From NCBI RefSeq assembly GCF_937924975.1, contig NZ_CALEYG010000035.1, forward strand, positions 1-64,000: a stretch of 64,000 nt of DNA, written 5' to 3'. Position 1 is the first letter of the stretch. Each line of letters opens with the position of its first letter. This document shows, piece by piece, positions 16,226 to 25,679 of this stretch. The translations under genes and the position numbers were made by a program. This DNA is from an uncultured Stomatobaculum sp. Lineage in GTDB: Bacteria > Bacillota > Clostridia > Lachnospirales > Lachnospiraceae. The notes beneath the pieces are model-generated. The model searched no databases. It was given only the letters and a program-made list of their open reading frames with translations, and was not told where the DNA came from.

Positions 16226-17029
16226 ATGACGAAACTCATGCGGGAGCTCGTAAAAAACCGGAAGCTCATTTTTGAGCTCGCCAAGGCGGATTTCCGGAAG
16301 CGCTTTGTGGGCTCCTACTTCGGTGTCATCTGGATGTTTGTCCAGCCCATCGTGACGGTTTTAATTTATTTCATGATTTTCCAGCTCGGCTTTAAGTCGG
16401 TGCCGCCGATTCCGGGCGTGCCCTATGTGATCTGGCTGGTACCCGGCATTGTCCCCTGGTTCTTTTTCCAGGAGGCGATGAATGCCGGTACCGGCTGTCT
16501 GCAGGAATACCACTACCTGGTCAAAAAAGTGGTCTTCAATGTGGAGGTGCTGCCGGTCATCAAGCTGGTATCCTGCCTCTTCGTGCACGCGATTTTCGTG
16601 ATGATTATGATTGCGATGTTCTTCTGCTACGGCAGACTGCCGCTCGCAACCTGGATTCAGCTTATATACTATAGCGCGGCGCTCTCCGTGCTGATTCTCG
16701 CGCTGACCCTGATCACGGCGTCCGTGCAGGTCTTTTTCCGGGACATGGCGCAGCTCGTCAGCATTCTGTTGCAGTTCGGCATGTGGCTGGTGCCCATCAT
16801 GTGGGCGCCCGAGATGTTTGACAATTTCCCGCCGAAAGTCCTGCCGATTTTGAAGCTGAATCCGATTCATTACATTGTGACCGGATACCGGGACAGCATG
16901 ATCGCCGGAAACTGGTTCTTTGAGCGCCCCATGCAGACTGTGTATTACTGGGTCGTGACCCTGGCGCTGCTCGCGCTCGGACTGCGCCTTTTCCGGAAGC
17001 TCAGACCGCATTTTTCCGACGTGCTGTGA
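16226..17029 (+). CDS. Polysaccharide ABC exporter permease (Wzm/TagG family)
   Basis: The 267-residue ABC-2 permease has an amphipathic N-terminus (ELAKADFRKRFVGSYFG) and six predicted membrane segments, starting with VIWMFVQPIVTVLIYFMIF. ADFRKRF and the PWFFFQEAM segment are typical of Wzm/TagG/RfbD exporters. With the ATPase next door it should carry lipid-linked polysaccharide across the membrane. It is 12 bases downstream of the DUF2142 gene and 18 bases upstream of the ATPase gene. Confidence 0.93.
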   Translation: MTKLMRELVKNRKLIFELAKADFRKRFVGSYFGVIWMFVQPIVTVLIYFMIFQLGFKSVPPIPGVPYVIWLVPGIVPWFFFQEAMNAGTGCLQEYHYLVKKVVFNVEVLPVIKLVSCLFVHAIFVMIMIAMFFCYGRLPLATWIQLIYYSAALSVLILALTLITASVQVFFRDMAQLVSILLQFGMWLVPIMWAPEMFDNFPPKVLPILKLNPIHYIVTGYRDSMIAGNWFFERPMQTVYYWVVTLALLALGLRLFRKLRPHFSDVL

Positions 17030-17047
17030 GAAAAAGGAGACTGATTC

Positions 17048-18352
17048 ATGGATAAAAATCTGGCAATCTCGGTGCAGGGAGTCAGCAAAATTTATAAGCT
17101 CTACGACAAGCCGATTGACCGGCTGAAGGAGGCGGTGAGCCTGACCCACAAGTCCTATCACCGGGATTTCTTTGCGCTCTCGGACATCTCGTTCGATGTG
17201 AAGAAGGGCGAGACCGTCGGCATTATCGGGACAAACGGCTCCGGCAAGTCGACCATACTGAAGATTATCACCGGCGTGCTGAGCCCGACCACGGGCACAG
17301 CCGAGGTCTCCGGCAATATTTCGGCGCTCCTCGAACTCGGCGCGGGCTTTAACAGCGAATACACGGGCCTCGAAAATATCTATATGAACGGCACCATGAT
17401 GGGCTTTTCGCGCGAAGAGATGCAGCGGAGAATGGATGACATTCTCCGCTTTGCGGATATCGGGGACTTTGTGAACCAGCCGGTCAAGACCTATTCCTCG
17501 GGTATGTTCGTGCGCCTTGCCTTTGCGCTCGCAATCAATGTGGATCCGGAGATTTTGATTGTCGACGAGGCCCTCTCGGTCGGCGATGTCTTCTTCCAGG
17601 CGAAGTGCTACCGCCGCATGGAAGAAATGATGAAGAACGGCACGACCATCCTGATGGTAAGCCACGACATGGGCAGTATCATCAAGTACTGCGACAAGGT
17701 GGTGCTCTTAAACCGCGGACATTTTGTGGCGCAGGGCGAAGCAGGGAAGATGGTGGATCTCTATAAAAAGATACTGGCGAACCAGACCGACGAGCTCGCC
17801 GAGGCCCTGATCGAACAGAAGAAAGAGGCGCTCGGCCTGCCGGTCGGGGAGGTGCACACGGACAAAAGCATGAAGGAGCGAATGAACTTAAACCCCGAGG
17901 TGCAGGAGTACGGCGACGGCAGAGCGAGCTTTGAGGACTTCGGGACGCTCGACGCGCGCGGCAATGTGACGAACCTGCTCTTAAAGGGGGAGATGTTCAC
18001 GATACGGGAGCGCATCCGCTTCCACGCGCCGATCGAGATGCCGATTTTCACCTACACGCTCCGCGACAAGAAGGGCACCGACATCACCGGCACGAATACG
18101 ATGTTCGAGGGTGCGGATATCAAGCCGGTTAAGGACGGCGATGTCTACACGGTCTCGTTCCGGCAGAAGATGAATCTGCAGGGCGGCGAATACCTGCTCT
18201 CGATGAGCTGCACCGGCTATGAGAACGGCGAGCATGTGGTCTACCACAGACTTTACAATGTGCTGAGCCTGACGGTCATCTCGAATAAGAACACCGTGGG
18301 CTACTACGATATGGACTCGGAAGTTGAGGCAGTCAGAGAGGAGGAGGTATGA
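17048..18352 (+). CDS. Polysaccharide ABC exporter ATPase with C-terminal sugar-binding domain (Wzt/TagH family)
   Basis: The 434-residue protein has an ABC domain with Walker A GTNGSGKS at 61-68, the signature YSSGM, and Walker B ILIVDEALSVGD. A separate beta-rich C-terminal domain follows (about 285-425), as in Wzt proteins that read the chain terminus of the polysaccharide before export. The extra domain means export may be coupled to a specific cap or terminal sugar. GacE/RgpD of streptococcal rhamnan loci have a comparable role. The ATGA overlap couples it to the giant transferase. Confidence 0.94.
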   Translation: MDKNLAISVQGVSKIYKLYDKPIDRLKEAVSLTHKSYHRDFFALSDISFDVKKGETVGIIGTNGSGKSTILKIITGVLSPTTGTAEVSGNISALLELGAGFNSEYTGLENIYMNGTMMGFSREEMQRRMDDILRFADIGDFVNQPVKTYSSGMFVRLAFALAINVDPEILIVDEALSVGDVFFQAKCYRRMEEMMKNGTTILMVSHDMGSIIKYCDKVVLLNRGHFVAQGEAGKMVDLYKKILANQTDELAEALIEQKKEALGLPVGEVHTDKSMKERMNLNPEVQEYGDGRASFEDFGTLDARGNVTNLLLKGEMFTIRERIRFHAPIEMPIFTYTLRDKKGTDITGTNTMFEGADIKPVKDGDVYTVSFRQKMNLQGGEYLLSMSCTGYENGEHVVYHRLYNVLSLTVISNKNTVGYYDMDSEVEAVREEEV

Positions 18353-21300
18353 GTGAGCGGATTGAGACAGCGCGGGCCCTGCTCTCGCAGTACGGGCGGA
18401 ATACGGCGGCCATGCTGGACGAGCACCCGGAACTTGAGACCTTAGAGCTCTTTTCCGACCGCCGCGAGAGTCTCCTCGACTGGTACTCGTTTTGCGCAGG
18501 CGCAAAGCTTCTTCTCGCCGGTGCGGGCGACGGAGGTCTCCTGTCTCTGCTTCTTCGGAAGGGACTTAAGATCACGGCGCTCGACACGGATGAGGCAGCG
18601 CTCGCCTTTTTGCGGGAGAGAAAAGAGGTCTTTGAGCTGTCGGGAGAACTGGAGACGGTGTCCGGAAAACTCGGCGAAGGCAGCACAGCTTCCCTTGGGT
18701 CTTTTGACTATGTCCTCTTTGACGGAACCCTGAGAAGCGAGGACGAGGCGATGCTTCGCGCGGCGCGGGAACTGCTTTCCCCGGGCGGCACGCTTCTCAT
18801 CGCCGCGGAAAATGCCTACGGCGTCCGCGCCTTTGCGGGACAAAAACTCGGCGAGAATGCGCTGAGCTATGAGAAACTCAAAGCGCTCACGGAAGCGGCG
18901 GGGGGAAACAGCTTCTTCTACTTCCCGGAGCCGCTCAAAAATCTGGCGGACACCATTTACTCGGAGCGGCGCCTTCCGGAAGAGGGCGAACTGTCCCGCG
19001 TGATACCGGCCTACGGCTTCCCGACCTATGTCGCAATCAATGTCGGCGCAAAGTACAACGAAGTGTGCCGCGACGGGCTCTACCCGCACTTTGCGGATTC
19101 CTTTCTCGCCTGCTGGACCAAGGGGGCGGCAGCACCGGAATCCCGCCCGGTCTATGTGAAATACAACCGGAACCGCGACGCGCGCTACCGCCTGGTAACA
19201 GTCATTTGGGAAAAGGCGGACGGCACGCGTCTGGTCGAAAAGCGCGCGCTGAGCGCGGACGGCAACGCGCACATCGCGGCGTTTGCCGAGCGGCTTCGGT
19301 GCCTCCGGGAAGAGGGAAGAGATATTTCCTACGCGGCCCCGGAGATACGGACGGAAAACGGTCTGACAAGTGCCTGCTTCCCCTATGTGCTCGGCGAGAA
19401 TTTTTCGCAGCGCATCTGCCGCGAAATCGCCGCGGGGGCGCCGCTCGAGGACACGCTCGAGCGGGCTTTGGACCGGCTGATCGGCGGCGGTGAAGTCCAC
19501 AACATCGATGCGATTTTCGACAATTTCCTCGTGACCGGCGGCACGGCAGAGACCGAAATCGAGAGTCTTCCGCTGACCGGCATCGACTGTGAGTGGGTCT
19601 CCGAGACCGCGCTCGACAAAAACTATGTGCGCTACCGCGCGCTTCGCACCTTCTACGAACAGCAGCGGGAGAGCCTCGGGCTCGGCACGGAGGCGGATTT
19701 TTTACAGCGCTTCGGTGTCACGGCGGCGGAGTGCGCGCGCTTTGCAGCGGAAGAGGCAAGCTTTCAGCGCGGCGTCGCGGGCAAGGAGCAGGCGCGTTTC
19801 CTGGACCGCTTCATTGTCTCGCAGCAGAACGCGGAGATTATCGCGCGGACGGAGCGCACCCTCGAGGAGACCAGAGAACAGCTCGCGGCCTCCTTTGAGG
19901 AGATTCGTATCCGCGATGCGGAGATTAAGAAGATCACCGAGGTGAAGCGCCTGACGGATAACCACGTCGTGAATCTGGAGACCATGATACGGGATCTCCG
20001 CCGGGAGAACGGACAGCTCGCGGAAACCTTACAGTATCTGAGCCGCCACCAGACGCTCTATTCCCGCCTCCGCCGGAAGGCGAGCGCCATCTTCAACGCG
20101 AAGTATCCGAAGGGATCCGGCGAGCGGAAGCGCTTCCTGTTCCGCCTCGATGCGATCCGGCATCCGATCCGGCACCGGAAACTTGTCAGCACGCCGGAGG
20201 GCAGAAATCTGATTGACGGTGAATTCGCAATCGGCGACATTTACCGCGAGCACGGGAAACTTTCATTCCCGCAGTTCGATGCGCCGCGGGTCTCTATCAT
20301 CATCCCCTGCTACAACCAGATTGCGTATACCTACGCTTGCCTGGTCTCGATTCTCGAGCACACGCCGGACATCTCCTATGAGGTCATTATCGCGGACGAT
20401 GTCTCGACCGACGCGACCAAGCGCCTTTCGGACTTTGCGGAGGGACTTGTAATCGCGCGGAACGAGACAAACCAGGGCTTTTTAAAGAACTGTAACCAGG
20501 CAGCGGCAAAGGCGCGCGGCGAGTTCCTCTTTTTCCTGAACAACGATACCAAAGTCACCGAGGGTTATCTCTCCTGGCTCTTAAAACTCATGGATGAGGA
20601 CCCGAGCATCGGTATGACGGGTTCGAAACTCGTCTATCCGGACGGGCGGCTCCAGGAGGCGGGCGGCATCATCTGGAGCGATGCCTCCGGCTGGAACTAC
20701 GGGCGACTTCAGGATCCCTCGCTCCCGGAATTCAACTATGTGAAGGATGTCGACTACATGTCCGGTGCGGCGATTCTGATCCGCCGCGAACTCTGGAAGG
20801 AGATCGGCGGCTTTGACACGCGCTATGCGCCCGCCTACTGTGAGGACTCGGATCTCGCTTTTGAAGTGCGCGCCCACGGCTATCGCGTGGTCTATCAGCC
20901 GAAGTCGGTGGTCATTCACTTCGAGGGCATCTCGAACGGCACGGATGTACAGGGAACCGGCTTAAAGCGCTATCAGATCGAGAACACCGAGAAGTTAAAA
21001 GAGAAGTGGAAGAAGGAACTGTCCGAGCAGTTTGAAAACAACGGCAATCCGGATCCCTTCCGCGCGCGCGAGCGGAGCAAGGGCAAGAAGATCATTCTCG
21101 TTGTGGATCACTATGTGCCGACCTTTGACAAGGACGCGGGCAGCCGCACGACCTGGCAGTATCTGAAAATGTTCGTGAAACAGGGCTATCAGGTCAAGTT
21201 CCTCGGCGACAACTTCGCGGCGGAGGAGCCCTACACGACGGTGCTGACGCAGCTCGGCATTGAGGTGCTCTACGGTCCGGCGATGCAGCAGGGTATCTGG

Positions 21301-22188
21301 GATTGGATCGAAAAGCACGCGGCGGATCTGGACTTTGTCTATCTGAACCGCCCGCACATTGCGAGCAAGTACATCGACTTTATTCAGGAGCGAACTTCTA
21401 TTCGTGTCCTCTACTACGGTCATGACCTTCACTTCCTGCGGGAGCGCCGCGAGTACGAGCTGACCGGGGAGACAGAGCACCGGGATGCCTCGGCTTACTG
21501 GAAGGGCGTCGAGTTCTCGTTGCTCCGGAAGGCGGCGCTCAGTTTCTATCCCTCGGCGGAGGAGTGCAAGGCAATTCACGCAATCGACAAGACCATACGC
21601 GTGAAGCCCTTGACCGCCTATGTCTGGGACAGCTTCCCGCCGGAACGCGATTTCGGCTATGAGAAGCGCGAGGGGCTGCTCTTTGTGGGAGGCTTTGCGC
21701 ACCCGCCGAACCTGGACGCGGTACTCTGGTTCCTGAAAGAGGTGTTTCCGCGGGTACGCGCGGAGGAGCCGGTCAACTTCTATGTCGCGGGTTCCAAGGT
21801 GCCGGACGAACTGAAGGCGCTCGATAACCCGGCGGCGGGCATTCACATTCTCGGCTTTGTCTCGGATGAGCGGCTTGCGGAACTCTATCAAAGTTGCCGC
21901 CTCGTCGTCGTGCCGCTCCGTTACGGTGCCGGCGTGAAGGGCAAGGTGATTGAGGCGCTCTACTACGGCGCGCCGGTGCTCACGACGCCGATCGGCGCGG
22001 AGGGCATCCCGGACGCGGCACAGGTTATGGAAATCCGGGAGGATGCCGCGGACTTCGCGGCCGCGACCTTGCGGCTGTACCGGGATCGGGACGCGCTCAC
22101 GGCCATGGCGGAACGCGCCGCGCGCTATATCCGGGCGCACAACAGCATGGACGCAGTCTGGGCGGAACTGAAAGATGACTTTGCCTGA
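18349..22188 (+). CDS. Giant multi-domain glycosyltransferase (MTase-like + coiled coil + GT2 + GT4)
   Basis: The 1279-residue cytoplasmic protein has at least four parts. Residues about 50-190 resemble a class I SAM-dependent methyltransferase (LLLAGAGDGG, then ALDTDE). A less clear middle domain follows. Residues about 500-575 are heptad-like and charged, probably coiled coil. Residues about 645-890 are a GT2 with VSIIIPCYNQ, ADDVSTD (683-687), FLNNDTKV and CEDSDLAFEVR. Residues about 912-1275 are a GT-B/GT4 domain with DAGSRTTWQYL, LFVGGFAHPPN and PLRYGAGVKGKVIEAL. This suggests a polymerase that alternates two linkages and possibly methylates the chain end, which the Wzt sugar-binding domain could recognise. 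That last step is inference. Confidence 0.88.
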   Translation: MSERIETARALLSQYGRNTAAMLDEHPELETLELFSDRRESLLDWYSFCAGAKLLLAGAGDGGLLSLLLRKGLKITALDTDEAALAFLRERKEVFELSGELETVSGKLGEGSTASLGSFDYVLFDGTLRSEDEAMLRAARELLSPGGTLLIAAENAYGVRAFAGQKLGENALSYEKLKALTEAAGGNSFFYFPEPLKNLADTIYSERRLPEEGELSRVIPAYGFPTYVAINVGAKYNEVCRDGLYPHFADSFLACWTKGAAAPESRPVYVKYNRNRDARYRLVTVIWEKADGTRLVEKRALSADGNAHIAAFAERLRCLREEGRDISYAAPEIRTENGLTSACFPYVLGENFSQRICREIAAGAPLEDTLERALDRLIGGGEVHNIDAIFDNFLVTGGTAETEIESLPLTGIDCEWVSETALDKNYVRYRALRTFYEQQRESLGLGTEADFLQRFGVTAAECARFAAEEASFQRGVAGKEQARFLDRFIVSQQNAEIIARTERTLEETREQLAASFEEIRIRDAEIKKITEVKRLTDNHVVNLETMIRDLRRENGQLAETLQYLSRHQTLYSRLRRKASAIFNAKYPKGSGERKRFLFRLDAIRHPIRHRKLVSTPEGRNLIDGEFAIGDIYREHGKLSFPQFDAPRVSIIIPCYNQIAYTYACLVSILEHTPDISYEVIIADDVSTDATKRLSDFAEGLVIARNETNQGFLKNCNQAAAKARGEFLFFLNNDTKVTEGYLSWLLKLMDEDPSIGMTGSKLVYPDGRLQEAGGIIWSDASGWNYGRLQDPSLPEFNYVKDVDYMSGAAILIRRELWKEIGGFDTRYAPAYCEDSDLAFEVRAHGYRVVYQPKSVVIHFEGISNGTDVQGTGLKRYQIENTEKLKEKWKKELSEQFENNGNPDPFRARERSKGKKIILVVDHYVPTFDKDAGSRTTWQYLKMFVKQGYQVKFLGDNFAAEEPYTTVLTQLGIEVLYGPAMQQGIWDWIEKHAADLDFVYLNRPHIASKYIDFIQERTSIRVLYYGHDLHFLRERREYELTGETEHRDASAYWKGVEFSLLRKAALSFYPSAEECKAIHAIDKTIRVKPLTAYVWDSFPPERDFGYEKREGLLFVGGFAHPPNLDAVLWFLKEVFPRVRAEEPVNFYVAGSKVPDELKALDNPAAGIHILGFVSDERLAELYQSCRLVVVPLRYGAGVKGKVIEALYYGAPVLTTPIGAEGIPDAAQVMEIREDAADFAAATLRLYRDRDALTAMAERAARYIRAHNSMDAVWAELKDDFA

Positions 22189-22207
22189 CCGTTCTTGCGG
22201 AAAGCAG

Positions 22208-22231
22208 TTCTTACAGAAATTCTTACAGAAA
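22208..22231. repeat. Perfect tandem 12-bp repeat
   Basis: The unit TTCTTACAGAAA occurs at 22208-22219 and again at 22220-22231 without a gap. Each unit has partial dyad symmetry (TTC...GAA). It lies 56 bases upstream of the -10 element of the lipoprotein operon. A second near-repeat, TTTGTGAACA (22254-22263) and TTTCGTGAACA (22264-22274), lies between it and the promoter. These could be regulator binding sites. Confidence 0.6.
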
Positions 22232-22283
22232 GCAAAAGAAAGTCCTAAGATATTTTGTGAACATTTCGTGAACAAAAGAAATA

Positions 22284-22292
22284 TGATATACT
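22284..22292 (+). promoter_or_regulatory. Extended -10 promoter of the lipoprotein/ABC operon
   Basis: TGATATACT at 22284-22292 combines a TGn extension with TATACT (five of six matches to TATAAT). No good -35 lies at the normal distance; instead the TTTCGTGAACA repeat is there, which fits an activator-dependent promoter. The lipoprotein ATG is 40 bases downstream. Confidence 0.55.
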
Positions 22293-22332
22293 GCTCACAT
22301 GACCCGGACTCGGGCGGAAAGGGAGGAAACCA

Positions 22333-23835
22333 ATGAGATTGTTCGGAAGATGGAAGAGAGCGGCGGTCGGCGTAGCGTCTGTTGCGGCGGCGATGGCACT
22401 GGCGACCGGTTGCGGCAAAAAGGCGGCGGCTTCGCCGGATCAGCGCTATAAGGAGGCTGAGCAGAAGCAGGTCAAGGAGTTCAACGAGAGCTTCCTCAGC
22501 GCGTATGATATTTCGCGAGAAAAACTCGCGAGCGACAAGGTCGCGAGCGGCGAGGGCACGATGACAATCACTGTCTCGGATGACGCAAAGCAGACGCTTA
22601 AGGCGCTCTCGGGCGGCACAGATTTCTCCTGGCTCACGAAGCTCGGCATGCAGATGAAAGCCAAGGTCGGCAAGACCGCACTCGAGGAGAATGTGGCGCT
22701 CAGCCTGAACGATAAGCCGCTCGGCACACTGAATCTCTTCATGTCGGATGAGGCGCTTTACGTGCAGATTCCGGAACTCGCCGAGAAGTTCATGAAGATT
22801 CCGACGGATGAACTTGGCGGCAGAGAGAACTTTGCGAAAACCTTCGAGCAGTACAAGAAGATGCCGGAGGGCAAGCAGCTCGACAAGGTGATTACGGGCT
22901 ACAGCAAGCTGATTACCGACGAGGCAAAGAATGTGCAGGAGTCGAAAGAGGATGTGACGGTCGGCAATCACACCGTCAATGCGACCAAGCTCGAGGCGAC
23001 CTTTGAGGGCGAGCAGTTGACCGAGCTGCAGAAGAAGATTGTCGCGGCCGCTTCGGATGACCAGGATCTCGCGGCGGTGGTCAAGGGCTTTGCGGGCGAT
23101 GACGGCTATGCGCAGTTCAAGGACGAAGTCGACAAGGCAAAGAGCAACCCGACCGAGATTCAGGGCAAGCTGGTTTCGACCATCTGGCTCGGCGAGGGCG
23201 ACAAGATTGTGGCGCGCGAGATTCGCATCGAGAACCCGAATTCGAACGAGAACTATGTCTTCTCGATGAAGGCGCCGAACAAGGGCAATGAGTTCGCGTC
23301 GGAGGTCGCATTCTCGGAGGACGGCAAGGAGCTGTTCAATGTGAGCGGCAGCGGTTCGAATGACGGCAAGAAGATGAGCGGTGTGTTTACCTTCACGCAG
23401 AACGGCGAGCAGGTCGGCGTGCTCATGCTGGATGAGCTTGATCTTGCGGTAATGAAGAAGGGTGAGCTCACGGCGAAGGGTAAGTTCAAGCTCGCGGGCG
23501 GCAGCAGCACGAGTGTCATGGATCTCAGCGCATTCAGCTTCAACTTTGACGCTGCGGAGACCGAGACGAGCACGAAGATGACCGTGACGGTGAATAAGGA
23601 TGACAACGCGTTTGTGACCGTGGCGCTGGATTCGACCAGAAGCGAGGGCGGCGAGGAGCCGACGGCACCGGCAGAGGATGCGAGCGTGAATGTCTCGAAC
23701 GACACAGAGGCTGAGAACTTTGTGAAGGGCGCAAACTGGAACGGCTTCCTCGGTCAGCTTCGTCAGACGGATATCCCGTCGAACTATCTGGACCTCATGG
23801 AGAGTTCGCTGAAGAGCGCGGGTTACATGCAGTAA
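22333..23835 (+). CDS. Lipoprotein of unknown function, partner of an ABC exporter
   Basis: The 500-residue protein has a signal peptide and lipobox ending LATGC (Cys 27), so it should be anchored on the outer face of the membrane. After the Cys comes a Lys/Ala/Gln-rich stretch and then a long, repetitive beta-rich region with many short charged strands (for example TMTITVSDDAKQTLKALSGG). I recognise no enzymatic motif. It resembles lipoproteins that Lachnospiraceae place beside ABC-2 exporters. A Shine-Dalgarno site (GGGAGGAAACC) precedes the ATG. The ABC ATPase gene starts three bases after its stop codon, so it is almost surely part of the same operon. Confidence 0.75.
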   Translation: MRLFGRWKRAAVGVASVAAAMALATGCGKKAAASPDQRYKEAEQKQVKEFNESFLSAYDISREKLASDKVASGEGTMTITVSDDAKQTLKALSGGTDFSWLTKLGMQMKAKVGKTALEENVALSLNDKPLGTLNLFMSDEALYVQIPELAEKFMKIPTDELGGRENFAKTFEQYKKMPEGKQLDKVITGYSKLITDEAKNVQESKEDVTVGNHTVNATKLEATFEGEQLTELQKKIVAAASDDQDLAAVVKGFAGDDGYAQFKDEVDKAKSNPTEIQGKLVSTIWLGEGDKIVAREIRIENPNSNENYVFSMKAPNKGNEFASEVAFSEDGKELFNVSGSGSNDGKKMSGVFTFTQNGEQVGVLMLDELDLAVMKKGELTAKGKFKLAGGSSTSVMDLSAFSFNFDAAETETSTKMTVTVNKDDNAFVTVALDSTRSEGGEEPTAPAEDASVNVSNDTEAENFVKGANWNGFLGQLRQTDIPSNYLDLMESSLKSAGYMQ

Positions 23836-23838
23836 GCA

Positions 23839-24510
23839 ATGCTGATTTTAACAAAGATTCAAAAGCAATACGGAAAGAACGCTGTCCTGCGGGAGATTAA
23901 CCTGCAGGCGGCGAACGGAAGTTGTGTGGGCATTCTCGGCGGAAACGGCGGCGGGAAGACCACACTTCTTTCCGTTTTGGGAGGAATTCTGCGACCGGAC
24001 GGGGGGAGCTTTACCTATGACGGGGAAGAACTCTTCGGGCACGAGGCGCGCCGCAGGGCGCTGGTCGGCTTTTCGCCGCAGGCGAATCCGCTGATGGAGG
24101 AACTGTCCGGGTTTGACAATTTACTGCTCTGGCACGACAGAAAAGCCATAGAGAGAGGCATGGCGGAAGACGGGGCGATTACGGCGCTCGGCGTGACCGC
24201 ATTTCTGAAAAAGCCGGTCGCCAAACTCTCCGGTGGCATGAAGAAACGCCTCGCGCTCTCGATTGCCGTACTGCGCGCGCCGAAGATTCTCCTACTCGAC
24301 GAGCCGACCGCGGCGCTCGATATGGAGGGAAAGGCAAAGTTTTACGCCTACTTAAAGTGCTTTACGGAGGGGGGCGGCACGGCCCTCTTTGTGACCCACG
24401 ATTTCGCGGAATTTGCGCACTGCGATCAGCTTGTCTTTCTGAAGGACGGCAGACTGCGGGACATTCCGCACCCGGAAAATCAGGCGGCGGCGGAGGCACT
24501 GTTTTTATGA
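23839..24510 (+). CDS. ABC transporter ATP-binding protein
   Basis: The 223-residue nucleotide-binding domain has Walker A GGNGGGKT at 34-41 (Gly-rich variant), signature LSGGMKKRL, Walker B ILLLDEPTAALD and the switch His in VTHD. It looks like the CcmA/NatA class that pairs with ABC-2 permeases. It should energise the two permeases that follow. It begins three bases after the lipoprotein stop and overlaps the first permease by an ATGA. Confidence 0.92.
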   Translation: MLILTKIQKQYGKNAVLREINLQAANGSCVGILGGNGGGKTTLLSVLGGILRPDGGSFTYDGEELFGHEARRRALVGFSPQANPLMEELSGFDNLLLWHDRKAIERGMAEDGAITALGVTAFLKKPVAKLSGGMKKRLALSIAVLRAPKILLLDEPTAALDMEGKAKFYAYLKCFTEGGGTALFVTHDFAEFAHCDQLVFLKDGRLRDIPHPENQAAAEALFL

Positions 24511-25679
24511 GACGCTATTTTTCGGCGCAGTGGAAGAGAGCGCTGCGAAGCCTTCCGGGGGCGCTGTTTGCGAATGTCCTGCTTCTGCTGTCGGCGGCAC
24601 TGCTGGCGTTCTTTCTGACAAAGCTCTTTTCGCCATCGGCGGAGGGAACCGCCAAGCTGAAACTCGGCATTGTCGGCGGCAGAGGCGAGACCTATCTCGG
24701 GACGGGGCTCGGGATGCTGAACAATATGGACAGCTCCCGCTTCGCGATTTCCTATGAGCAGATGGATCGGGAGAGCGCGGCGGCGGCTCTTCGGCGCGGT
24801 GAAATCCAGGCCTATTTGGATGTGCCGGATGATTTTCTCTCCGCGCTCGCCGACGGCGAGAATAAGACCATACGCTATGTGGGCGGCGGCCTCGAGGCGG
24901 GCTTAAACAGCGCGCTGATTCGCGAGGCAGGCAGCGCGGCAGAGGTGATTTTAAAAGAGACCGAGAGGGGCATTTATGCGGCGGAGGGCTATTTTGACGC
25001 CCACGGCGAGGCTGCACGGCACGAGAAGCTGCTGACAGAGCTGAATCTCCGTTATCTCGCACTGGTCCTAAACCGGAATCAGGCTTACCGGACGGAGAGC
25101 GTTGAGCCGCTTCGGGATGTCTCGCTGCCGCGCTACTATGCGGCGGCACTGCTCTGCTTTCTGTTCTTTTCCTCGGGCGTCAGTGCGCTGCCCTTTGCGA
25201 CCGGGCGTTCCCGGGTGCTCGGGAGCCTGCTATCGGCGGCGGGGCTATCCCGCACCCGCCAGCTACTTTCGGAATACGCGGCCTACTTTCTGTTACAGCT
25301 ATTCGCGTGCCTGCCGCTCCTTATCATCCTGCGAGAAAAATTTCCGGGAATTTTGCCGGTGCTTTGTACGGCGACAGCCTTTCAGTTCCTGCTCTATGAG
25401 CTCTCGACGGGGCTTTTGGCGGGCGCTTTTTTACAGTTGCTTGCCGGAATCACCGTTTCCTTTGTGAGCGGCTGTTTTTATCCGCTCGCTTTTTTCCCGG
25501 ACCGATGGCAGCAGATCAGTCGCGCGCTGCCGAGCGGACAGTGTTTTTCCTACCTGCAGAACTTAACGGCGGGAAGCCCGGTCACAGCGCTTCTTTGGCA
25601 GGGGGCAGGACTTTTGCTCTTTGCGCTGCTGTTTCTTCTGCTCGCGGCGCTCTGCCGCGCGGGAAGGAGGCAGGTATGA
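24507..25679 (+). CDS. ABC-2 family permease, subunit 1
   Basis: The 390-residue protein has one membrane helix near residues 19-41, a large extracytoplasmic domain (about 45-205) and a C-terminal block of about five helices. The loop contains KLKLGIVGGRGETYLG and AYLDVPDDFLSALADG, the pattern of the ABC2_membrane_3 group (NatB/YhaP-like). These permeases export peptides, ions or drugs; the substrate is unknown. It is coupled to its neighbours by ATGA overlaps on both sides. Confidence 0.85.
   Translation: MRRYFSAQWKRALRSLPGALFANVLLLLSAALLAFFLTKLFSPSAEGTAKLKLGIVGGRGETYLGTGLGMLNNMDSSRFAISYEQMDRESAAAALRRGEIQAYLDVPDDFLSALADGENKTIRYVGGGLEAGLNSALIREAGSAAEVILKETERGIYAAEGYFDAHGEAARHEKLLTELNLRYLALVLNRNQAYRTESVEPLRDVSLPRYYAAALLCFLFFSSGVSALPFATGRSRVLGSLLSAAGLSRTRQLLSEYAAYFLLQLFACLPLLIILREKFPGILPVLCTATAFQFLLYELSTGLLAGAFLQLLAGITVSFVSGCFYPLAFFPDRWQQISRALPSGQCFSYLQNLTAGSPVTALLWQGAGLLLFALLFLLLAALCRAGRRQV

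Noticed and set aside
20995..22971. 658-codon minus-strand frame opposite the giant glycosyltransferase and lipoprotein
   Set aside because: It spans two well-supported plus-strand genes and a promoter region, and its composition (Arg/His/Leu-rich) is that of an antisense shadow.
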